Assembly: GCF_900109375.1 (NCBI RefSeq) | Contig: NZ_FOAB01000001.1 | Coordinates: forward strand, 62,001-126,000 | Length of the DNA stretch: 64,000 nt | Source: Aquimarina amphilecti | GTDB lineage: Bacteria; Bacteroidota; Bacteroidia; Flavobacteriales; Flavobacteriaceae | Reading direction: 5' to 3' | Shown: positions 26,671 through 33,748 of the stretch, in pieces | Layout of the letters: the number at the start of each line of letters is the position of its first letter | Position numbering within the stretch: the first letter of the stretch is position 1 | The notes under the pieces: model-generated | What the model was told of the DNA's origin: nothing | Database searches by the model: none | The model's input: the letters and a program-made list of their open reading frames with translations, nothing else | Position numbers and translations under genes: made by a program

Positions 26671-26745
26671 GGTGGAAGATCGGTTTCGAACCGACGACCT
26701 CCTGAACCACAATCAGGCGCTCTAACCAACTGAGCTACAACCACC
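26671..26745 (-). tRNA. tRNA-His (anticodon GUG)
   Basis: The minus-strand sequence has a D-arm (AGCTCAGTTGGTTAGAGC), anticodon stem CCTGA/TCAGG with loop TTGTGGT reading GUG, and T-arm GTCGG/CCGAT. An extra G before the acceptor, opposite C73, is the histidine identity element G-1. The acceptor reads GTGGTTG against CTTCCAC, which leaves two adjacent U-U mismatches at positions 5-68 and 6-67. CCA is not encoded. Confidence 0.9.
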
Positions 26746-26804
26746 ATTTAATTTCGGCTGCAAAAATAAGGTATTTCTTGCTTTCCGCAAAAGAAAAAAT
26801 GAAA

Positions 26805-27521
26805 TTAAATTAAGTCAAAAATGGAATTCACTGCGGGATAGCGTTCTACAGTATACCCTTCAGCGTATTCAACTCCTATTATTCTTCCTAAATCTGCTGC
26901 TCGATAACGAATACTTTCTTTAAAATTTTTACTAGAAATAGGTGTAGAAGGCGCATCGCTTTTGGCATCATAAAACTGAGTTTTATAGGCCATAACGCTT
27001 TCCATTTTTTTACCCATATAACCACTAACATCTACAACAAAATCTGGTTCGATAATTTGCCATTGAATATAATGATATACTTTTTTAGGTCTCCAGGCTT
27101 CTTGTTTTTTACCATCAATAGAAGTTTCTATTTTACGTAAGCCAGATAAGAAACAAGCGTCACTAACTAGTTGGCTTCCTTTTCCATGATCGATATGTCG
27201 ATCCTTAATTGCATTACAAAGAACTATTTCTGGGCGATATTTTCTTAATATTTCAATGATAGCTAATTGGTGAGCTTCATCATTTTTAAAAAAACCATCT
27301 CTAAAACCTAAATTCTCTCTAACAGAAACTCCTAGGATATTAGCAGCATCTTTTGCTTCTTGATCTCGTGTTTCTGGAGTACCTCTCGTGCCAAGTTCAC
27401 CTCTTGTAAGGTCTAGTATTCCAACTTTTTTTCCGTTGTCTACTTCCTTCGCAACAGTGCCTGAGCAACTTAATTCCACATCATCTGGATGTGCTCCAAT
27501 AGCTAGAATGTCTAATTTCAT
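26805..27521 (-). CDS. bshB1: Bacillithiol biosynthesis deacetylase BshB1
   Basis: I use ATG 27521 (MKLDILAIG), the usual start of the family; a TTG four codons upstream is the alternative. The 238-residue protein has the zinc motif GAHPDDVELSCSG, the TRGELGTRGTPETR loop and KDRHIDHGKGSQ. BshB1 removes the acetyl group from GlcNAc-malate to give GlcN-malate in bacillithiol synthesis. It starts 1 base after the stop of the transsulfuration gene, so the two are in one operon. Bacillithiol needs cysteine, which fits that partner. Confidence 0.92.
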   Translation of the reverse strand: MKLDILAIGAHPDDVELSCSGTVAKEVDNGKKVGILDLTRGELGTRGTPETRDQEAKDAANILGVSVRENLGFRDGFFKNDEAHQLAIIEILRKYRPEIVLCNAIKDRHIDHGKGSQLVSDACFLSGLRKIETSIDGKKQEAWRPKKVYHYIQWQIIEPDFVVDVSGYMGKKMESVMAYKTQFYDAKSDAPSTPISSKNFKESIRYRAADLGRIIGVEYAEGYTVERYPAVNSIFDLI

Positions 27522-27522
27522 T

Positions 27523-28692
27523 TTATTGCTCAAGTTCTAAAATCTTTATTTTATGTAATGCTTGTTCTATGTCGATAATAAGGTCTTCAGTTTCTTCAAT
27601 ACCGACACTAAAACGAAGTAAGCCATTATTGATTCCTTGATGTTTTCTTTCTTCTTCCGTTAATAAAGCATGGGATGTTAGGGTAGGAGATAGAATAGTA
27701 CTCTCTACTCCAGCGAGACTCATAGAACTTTTGATTAGTCTTAATTCTTTTTGAAACTTGCTAGCGTCAAGTCCTTCTTTTAATTCAAAAGAGAGCATTC
27801 CTCCAAATCCTTTCATTTGACTTTTCGCCAATTGATAATCTGGATGGGATTTCAATCCAGGATAGTAAACAGCCTGTATGTCATCATGTTTTTCTAGCCA
27901 TTTTGCCATCTTCTTGGCATTCTTATTTTGCTGTTTTACACGTAGTCCTAATGTTTTAATACTTCTTTCTAACATCCAAACTGTAAAATCACTTAAACTA
28001 CCTCCCAAGTTTTTTGCGAGGTGAAAAATTTGTTCCATATTCTCTTCGGATGAAACAACTGCTCCTGCTAAAATATCGCTATGACCTCCTAAGTATTTAG
28101 TGGCGGAATGTATTACAACATCAATCCCTAACTCGATTGGATTTTGGTTTACAGGAGAAGCAAAGGTGTTGTCAATCATAGTTACTATTCCTTTTTTCTT
28201 CGCTAGTACTGATATTGCTTTTATATCGGTTATAGTCAAAAGTGGGTTAGAAGGAGTTTCGATATAAATAACTTTAGTATTTTCTTTTATTTTTTCTTCA
28301 AAACCATTAACGTCTTGATTATCAACAAAAGAATATTCTATACCATATTTGCTAAATTCCTCATTTACTAGATTTGCAGTTCCGCCATATAGCGTCCTCT
28401 GTAGAACTATATGATCTCCTTTTTGTAAAAATGCTAACAAAGCGGTACTTATTGCGGCCATACCACTTCCGAAAATTAAAGAAGCTTCTCCTTTTTCTAG
28501 TTGTGCGATTTTTTTACAAAGCGCTTCTTGATTAGGAGTGTTAAAGTAACGAGGGTATCTTTTTATATCTACGTCTTCAAAAGCATACGAAGTAGATAAA
28601 TAAATAGGAGATATTGCACCTTTGAATTGTTTGTCTTCAATTTCTCCAACGTGAGTACATATGGTGTTAAAACCTTTGTTTTTTGAGTTCAT
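27523..28692 (-). CDS. PLP-dependent transsulfuration enzyme (cystathionine gamma-lyase/synthase type)
   Basis: The 389-residue product belongs to the Cys/Met metabolism PLP family. It has the cofactor-phosphate segment FGSGMAAISTALLA, TLYGGTANLVNEEF, ETPSNPLLTITDI, DNTFASPVNQNP and the PLP lysine in HSATKYLGGHSD (about residue 200). The C-terminus has GVESTILSPTLTSHA. Lyase, synthase and gamma-lyase forms cannot be separated from the motifs alone. Coupling to bshB1 favours a role in cysteine supply. Confidence 0.88.
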   Translation of the reverse strand: MNSKNKGFNTICTHVGEIEDKQFKGAISPIYLSTSYAFEDVDIKRYPRYFNTPNQEALCKKIAQLEKGEASLIFGSGMAAISTALLAFLQKGDHIVLQRTLYGGTANLVNEEFSKYGIEYSFVDNQDVNGFEEKIKENTKVIYIETPSNPLLTITDIKAISVLAKKKGIVTMIDNTFASPVNQNPIELGIDVVIHSATKYLGGHSDILAGAVVSSEENMEQIFHLAKNLGGSLSDFTVWMLERSIKTLGLRVKQQNKNAKKMAKWLEKHDDIQAVYYPGLKSHPDYQLAKSQMKGFGGMLSFELKEGLDASKFQKELRLIKSSMSLAGVESTILSPTLTSHALLTEEERKHQGINNGLLRFSVGIEETEDLIIDIEQALHKIKILELEQ

Positions 28693-28788
28693 GTCGTATA
28701 GTAAGCTTGAATTTTTGCTCTAAAATAATATATTCAAGAATAAAAAGAATAAGCTTTAACAGAATAAATAGTAGATACTAATTGAAAT

Positions 28789-31038
28789 CTAACTGATGTA
28801 TTTTACTTTAGAAATATTCTTCATTATGGTTTGGAAGAATTGTTGAGTATCATAAGGTTTTATGATTACATCGTTCATACCTACAGATAAGGCCTGATCT
28901 CTTATTTCACCTTCTTCTACTGCCGTAAGTGCTATAATAGGAATATGAGAATTAAAAGTTCTGATCACTGTCGTTGCATCTAATCCATTCATTTCTGGCA
29001 TGTTAATATCCATTAAGATTAAATCGAAACTTTCACTTTTTACCATATCTATGGCATCCATACCATTACTGGCTAGGTTACAGGTGTATCCTTTTTTCTT
29101 TAATATATTTTGAGTAACGATTTGATTGATTTTATTATCATCTACAATTAAAATATTAAAGTTAGTAGTACCGATACTGATTGTTTCACCAGTTTGCGAA
29201 GCGATATCTTGTTCTTTTACAGCTTTTTCATAGCTTAGATCAAATGTGAATTCTGATCCAACTCCTTCTTCACTATTAATTAAAATTTCACTGTTATGTA
29301 GATGAATTAATTTTTTCACAATTGCTAAGCCCAAACCTGTACCTTCGTATTCTTGATTTTGATTTTTTACCTGAGCAAAATTATCAAAAATAGTTGCTTG
29401 TTTACTTTCAGGGATTCCTATACCATCATCCTTTATAATAAAACGTAGTTTGTGGATATCACCTTCTAATCCTAAACTCTTTACTTTGATCCAAATATTA
29501 CCATTATTGGTGAATTTAAGAGCGTTACCAATCAAGTTGATTAATATTTGAGATAATCTTACGGAATCTCCAAGTAGGGTACTCTTGATATTTTTGTCAA
29601 TATCAATATGAACAGTATTACTATTGTGCTTTTGTTTAGAATGTAAAGAATTTACAATTCCTTCAACAAGAGACCTTATATCAAAAGAAACTTTTTCTAA
29701 CTTTACTTCATTAGTTTCAATCTTACTTAATTGTAATACATCATTAATTAAGGCGAGTAAATAATCTCCTGAAAATTTAAGTGACTCTAGGTATTCGTTT
29801 TTCTTTTTTTCTTCAGGATGTTCCATTAATAAAGAAGTAAGACCAATAACTCCATAAAGAGGAGTTCTTAATTCATGACTTACCGTAGATATAAACTGAG
29901 ACTTTAAAGTAGAAACTTGTTCAGCGGTCTCTTTAGCATTAACTAATTCTTTATTCTTTTCAATTAGATCATTGTTTAGCTTTTTCTTTTGCAAATTATT
30001 TTTATATGCACTAATTAAAAATGCTAGAGATATTAATATAAGGACAACACCAAGAATTGTGATAATATGCCATTTTATTTCTTTAGAGTAGTTTTTAGCA
30101 TCTTTTTTATTAGCTTGTTCTACTTGATCTTTCATTTGATCAACATTATTCTCTATGATGGCTTTTTGTAATTCTATTTCCTTGATAAAATCTTTTGATT
30201 TAGAAATGTGTTCGTAATGTTTTTCTAAAAAAACGGTTGCTAATTCAAATTCTTTTTGAGATTTATAGACCTTATATTTAGTATGATAAGCTGTGGCAAG
30301 CTGAACGTGAAAGCTAGATATAAGTCTTTTGTTTTTGTCAGTCTTATGAATTTCGATTTCTTCCTCAGCAAAACCTATTGCATTATCAATATGTTCGTTT
30401 GCCCGTTCATACCTTCTTACACGTAAAAAGTACTTTCCGAGTAAATTACTTAACTTAATTTTTTGTGGACTTTCGATATTCAGCTCAGAACCAATTATCG
30501 CTCTCACTTTCGTTAGGTATCCATCACTAGTTTTATAGTCATTATTGTCTATATAATGCTCGGCTAGGTTCAATAGAGGTGTTACCATTTTCACGGTATC
30601 CTTTATTCCTTTAGCGATATCATGACTTTGTTTAAAACGTTTTATACCTTTATATTTCGTTTCATCGTGTTTAATATATAAAGTACCTAGACTATTTACT
30701 AGTTTGGCTTTTAGTTTACTGCTTTTTGCACTGGCAGCATATGTTAATGCAGTAATGTAATTGGTGATAGCTTCGCTTTCTTGTTCGTTTAATTCGTGAA
30801 TCTGAGCGATTAAATCATATATCTTAGCTAAACTTTTATCATCGTTATTATACTTAGCGCTTTTGAGGGCAGCATTTGCTTTTTCTAACGCTTGCTGATA
30901 TTTATATTCTTCTAAGAATTCTTCGGCTCTTTCAATATATAATTGAATGCTATCCGAATCTAGTATAGATTGGGCAAAAGTGTTTACAGAAGAAAACACT
31001 AAAAATGCGAATACTGTATGTCTAATAAAGTTCTTCAA
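28789..31038 (-). CDS. Hybrid sensor histidine kinase with TPR sensor
   Basis: The 749-residue product has a signal peptide, a periplasmic TPR-like helical region (about residues 25-310) and a membrane segment (WHIITILGVVLILISLAFL, about 325-345). The kinase domain follows, with H-box SHELRTPLYGVIG (His about residue 388), and N, G1 and G2 boxes (NLIGNALKF, DDGIGIP, GTGLGLAIVKKL). A C-terminal receiver (ILIVDDNKINQ, phospho-acceptor Asp in LMDINMPEMNG about residue 676) completes it. There is no DNA-binding domain, so it must act through another protein. It is a single gene, divergent from the peroxiredoxin operon. Confidence 0.92.
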   Translation of the reverse strand: MKNFIRHTVFAFLVFSSVNTFAQSILDSDSIQLYIERAEEFLEEYKYQQALEKANAALKSAKYNNDDKSLAKIYDLIAQIHELNEQESEAITNYITALTYAASAKSSKLKAKLVNSLGTLYIKHDETKYKGIKRFKQSHDIAKGIKDTVKMVTPLLNLAEHYIDNNDYKTSDGYLTKVRAIIGSELNIESPQKIKLSNLLGKYFLRVRRYERANEHIDNAIGFAEEEIEIHKTDKNKRLISSFHVQLATAYHTKYKVYKSQKEFELATVFLEKHYEHISKSKDFIKEIELQKAIIENNVDQMKDQVEQANKKDAKNYSKEIKWHIITILGVVLILISLAFLISAYKNNLQKKKLNNDLIEKNKELVNAKETAEQVSTLKSQFISTVSHELRTPLYGVIGLTSLLMEHPEEKKKNEYLESLKFSGDYLLALINDVLQLSKIETNEVKLEKVSFDIRSLVEGIVNSLHSKQKHNSNTVHIDIDKNIKSTLLGDSVRLSQILINLIGNALKFTNNGNIWIKVKSLGLEGDIHKLRFIIKDDGIGIPESKQATIFDNFAQVKNQNQEYEGTGLGLAIVKKLIHLHNSEILINSEEGVGSEFTFDLSYEKAVKEQDIASQTGETISIGTTNFNILIVDDNKINQIVTQNILKKKGYTCNLASNGMDAIDMVKSESFDLILMDINMPEMNGLDATTVIRTFNSHIPIIALTAVEEGEIRDQALSVGMNDVIIKPYDTQQFFQTIMKNISKVKYIS

Positions 31039-31053
31039 CTTTTAAATTTATAG

Positions 31054-31069
31054 GCTAAGTTTACTTAGC
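31054..31069. promoter_or_regulatory. Perfect palindrome in the leader of the hybrid kinase gene
   Basis: GCTAAGT-TT-ACTTAGC lies 16 bases before the kinase start and just after the candidate -7 element, a place suited to an operator. It could also form a small leader hairpin. Confidence 0.45.
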
Positions 31070-31076
31070 GAAAATA

Positions 31077-31084
31077 CAAAAATA
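31077..31084 (-). promoter_or_regulatory. Candidate -7 element of the hybrid kinase gene
   Basis: TATTTTTG on the minus strand fully matches TAnnTTTG about 40 bases before the start. No TTG sits at normal -33 spacing. Confidence 0.45.
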
Positions 31085-31235
31085 GATCTAACAAAGTGTA
31101 AATCATCGTGTAAAAAGGACAATTTATCCGTAATTTATGTAAGGTATTTTCTTTTTTTGTAGGAATATTTGTTGATCAATGAAGGAATTGTAATGTATTA
31201 GAAAAAACTATCAACGTATAGAAAATTAAAATTAC

Positions 31236-31271
31236 CTCATTATATATGTTCAGTAATGAGATGTATATTTG
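31236..31271 (+). promoter_or_regulatory. Promoter with dyad upstream of the peroxiredoxin operon
   Basis: TATATTTG (31264-31271) fully matches the -7 element 42 bases before the gene. Directly before it, CTCATTA (31236-31242) and TAATGAG (31254-31260) form a perfect 7-bp inverted repeat with 11-base spacer over the -33 region. It is a candidate operator. Confidence 0.55.
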
Positions 31272-31312
31272 CCACTTCAAAAATTAATTAATCACATTTT
31301 AAAAAACAAAAA

Positions 31313-31951
31313 ATGGCATTTGTAGGTAAAAAATTCCCGAATTTAAACGTTGATGCAATGAACGATATGGGAGATACTTTCAAACTTAACGTATTGGAAG
31401 AAGCTAAAAACAATAACAAGAAAGTAATATTGTTTTGGTACCCAAAGGATTTTACTTTTGTATGTCCAACAGAATTACATGCTTTTCAAGAAGCGATAGC
31501 TGAATTTGAAAAAAGGAATACAATCGTTATAGGAGCTTCTTGTGACACTCCAGAAGTTCATTTCGCTTGGTTAAATACATCTAAGGATAATGGAGGTATA
31601 GAAGGTGTAACATATCCAATTTTAGCAGATTCTAATCGTAACCTTTCTAGTACTTTAGGAATTTTAGACGTTACTAATGAAACTTATAATGAAGAAACTG
31701 GTGTTGTAACTGTAGACGGAGATAACGTAACTTATAGAGCTACCTATTTAATCGATGAAGAAGGAACAGTTTTTCATGAAGGAATAAATCATATGCCTGT
31801 TGGAAGAAATGTAGCTGAGTTTTTGAGATTGATTGATGCGTACGCTCATGTTCAAAAAAATGGCGAAGTATGTCCTGCAAATTGGGAAGAAGGAAAAGAT
31901 GCTATGTCAGCTAATAGAGATGGAGTAGCTTCTTACTTAGCTTCTCACTAA
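31313..31951 (+). CDS. 2-Cys peroxiredoxin (Prx1/AhpC type)
   Basis: The 212-residue product reduces hydrogen peroxide and organic peroxides. The peroxidatic Cys is in DFTFVCPTELHAFQEA (about residue 50) and the resolving Cys in GEVCPANWEEG (about 185). HMPVGRNVAEFLRLIDA is also typical. A thioredoxin with its own CGNC site is encoded 67 bases downstream and may be the reductant. The gene has a candidate operator in its promoter. Confidence 0.95.
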   Translation: MAFVGKKFPNLNVDAMNDMGDTFKLNVLEEAKNNNKKVILFWYPKDFTFVCPTELHAFQEAIAEFEKRNTIVIGASCDTPEVHFAWLNTSKDNGGIEGVTYPILADSNRNLSSTLGILDVTNETYNEETGVVTVDGDNVTYRATYLIDEEGTVFHEGINHMPVGRNVAEFLRLIDAYAHVQKNGEVCPANWEEGKDAMSANRDGVASYLASH

Positions 31952-32018
31952 GAAATAATTATTTATAAACTTCTCTAAAGTCTATACTTTAGAGAAGTTC
32001 CTTTTTATTTTATGAATT

Positions 32019-32333
32019 ATGATTCAAGAGTTAACGACAGATAACCTTTCTGAGGTAATAAAAGATAATACTACAGTAGTAGTGCAGTATTCTGCAACTT
32101 GGTGTGGAAACTGTAGAATAATGAAGCCTAAATTTAAAAAATTAGCTTCAGAAAAGAATGATACTGCATTCGTTATAGTGGATGCCGAAAAAAACCCTGA
32201 ATCAAGGAAAATGGCTACTGTGGATAACCTTCCAACGTTTGCTACTTTTAAAAATGGAGTTTTCGTAAATCAAGTGCAGACAAATAAGTTTGACATTCTA
32301 AAAGAACTAGTAGATGAAGTTGCCAATAATTAA
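32019..32333 (+). CDS. Thioredoxin-family protein
   Basis: The 104-residue product is a cytoplasmic thioredoxin fold with active site ATWCGNCRIMKP in place of the common CGPC, and a cis-Pro region VDNLPTFATFKNG. There is no signal peptide. The CGNC site may tune redox potential. Position between the peroxiredoxin and tpx suggests it recycles one or both. Its 3' end overlaps the next gene by 20 bases. Confidence 0.92.
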   Translation: MIQELTTDNLSEVIKDNTTVVVQYSATWCGNCRIMKPKFKKLASEKNDTAFVIVDAEKNPESRKMATVDNLPTFATFKNGVFVNQVQTNKFDILKELVDEVANN

Positions 32334-32571
32334 ACACCTTACTTCTTTTATTGAGGAGAATGATGAAGATTTTGTTGTAGAAACAATTGAAACATTAGAA
32401 ATGCTTACGGAAGTTCCTTCTTTAAAAGATCAAGAACTAGATGTGATAGGGGAGTTGATTTCTAATATGTACGGAGCTATCGAAGTGAATAAAATGATTA
32501 AGGATGGTACTCCTAAAAAAGAGGCATTAAATAATTTTATGCAGCGAGTTATGGGGTCGATAGATTCTTAA
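32314..32571 (+). CDS. DUF6952 family small protein
   Basis: This 85-residue acidic helical protein (KLPIIKHLTSFIEENDED, VIGELISNMYGAIEVNKMI) resembles DUF6952. It overlaps the thioredoxin gene by 20 bases and is followed by a terminator, so it ends the peroxiredoxin operon. No function is known to me; a partner of the thioredoxin is possible from the tight coupling. Confidence 0.75.
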   Translation: MKLPIIKHLTSFIEENDEDFVVETIETLEMLTEVPSLKDQELDVIGELISNMYGAIEVNKMIKDGTPKKEALNNFMQRVMGSIDS

Positions 32572-32594
32572 TAAAAGAATTGCTTTAAAAATAT

Positions 32595-32630
32595 AAAAAC
32601 CCCACTTGTCATTTGACAAGTGGGGTTTTT
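32595..32630 (+). terminator. Terminator of the peroxiredoxin operon
   Basis: CCCCACTTGTCA (32600-32611) pairs with TGACAAGTGGGG (32614-32625), with A5 before and T5 after: a very stable Rho-independent hairpin. Confidence 0.92.
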
Positions 32631-32803
32631 ATATAGTTTAGTAATGTTAAATATATTGGTTTTTCTAATAGCTATTAAATGTTTGTGTTACTATAAAAAC
32701 AATTATTAAGTTTAAAACCCTAAAAATTTTTTTATTTCTCTTGTTATGTGTAAACTTGAAGTAAAATAAACCCATCTATTTATTTAGATAAAAAAACACA
32801 AAA

Positions 32804-33304
32804 ATGGCGGCAATAACATTAGGCGGAAACGCAATACATACAAATGGAGATTTACCTAAAGTAGGCGAAGCGGCTCCAGATTTTGAACTAGTAAACACGG
32901 ATTTATCAGTATCTAAACTTTCAGATTATAAAGGATCAAGAGTTGTTTTAAATATTTTCCCATCAATAGACACGGGAGTTTGTGCTGCTTCAGTAAGACA
33001 ATTTAATAAAGAGGCAAGTAACTTATCAAATACTAAAGTTCTTTGTGTATCTCGAGATTTACCATTTGCACAAGCTAGATTCTGTGGAGCAGAAGGATTA
33101 GAAAATGTAGTTAATCATTCTGATTTCAGAGATGGTAAGTTTGGAAAAGATTATGGATTAGAAATCGTTGATGGCCCGATGAAAGGACTTCATTCAAGAG
33201 CTGTGGTTGTTGTTGATCAAGAAGGTGTTGTAACGTACGCAGAACAAGTTCCGGAGATTGCTCAAGAACCAAATTATACTGAGGCTATAAAAACATTAGC
33301 GTAA
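32804..33304 (+). CDS. tpx: Thiol peroxidase (Tpx)
   Basis: The 166-residue product is an atypical 2-Cys peroxiredoxin. It has ITLGGNAIHTNGDLPKVGE, the peroxidatic Cys in FPSIDTGVCAASVRQFN (about residue 60) and the resolving Cys in QARFCGAEGLENV (about 95). It detoxifies lipid and other peroxides with thioredoxin. It is separated from the peroxiredoxin operon by a terminator but lies close, and dgkA follows 8 bases on. Confidence 0.95.
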   Translation: MAAITLGGNAIHTNGDLPKVGEAAPDFELVNTDLSVSKLSDYKGSRVVLNIFPSIDTGVCAASVRQFNKEASNLSNTKVLCVSRDLPFAQARFCGAEGLENVVNHSDFRDGKFGKDYGLEIVDGPMKGLHSRAVVVVDQEGVVTYAEQVPEIAQEPNYTEAIKTLA

Positions 33305-33312
33305 TACCAATT

Positions 33313-33681
33313 ATGAGTAAATTCTCAACTTTTATTATTGGTAGGTTCCGTGGTTGTGGATATGCTATAAAAGGAGCATTGATACTTATAAAAACAGAAC
33401 CAAGTATACAAGTACAGGCTGTTATTGCAATTGTAATGACAGCCCTTGGCTTTTACAAGAATATTACAGGTGTAGAATGGATATTACAAACTTTTGCAAT
33501 TGGTCTTGTGATGAGTATTGAGGGAGTGAATACTGCTATAGAAGCAATTGCAGATTTTATACACCCTGATTTTCATAATAAAATTGGATTTATTAAGGAT
33601 ATAGCGGCAGGAGCCGTCTTTATAGCCGCAATAACAGCTGTTATTATCGGTTGTGTTATTTACTTTCCGTATTTATTCTAG
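33313..33681 (+). CDS. dgkA: Diacylglycerol kinase family membrane protein (DgkA)
   Basis: The 122-residue product has a basic N-terminus and three membrane segments. The family motif EGVNTAIEAIADFI is followed by IKDIAAGAVFIAAI. The family phosphorylates diacylglycerol or undecaprenol in the inner membrane. It shares a short gap with tpx upstream and is followed by ftsK. The bacterial substrate cannot be told apart from the motifs. Confidence 0.9.
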   Translation: MSKFSTFIIGRFRGCGYAIKGALILIKTEPSIQVQAVIAIVMTALGFYKNITGVEWILQTFAIGLVMSIEGVNTAIEAIADFIHPDFHNKIGFIKDIAAGAVFIAAITAVIIGCVIYFPYLF

Positions 33682-33748
33682 AAAATTTTTTTTCCATTTT
33701 TACGTTCCAATATAGATATTCGTATTTTTGCGATAACACATCCAAAAA

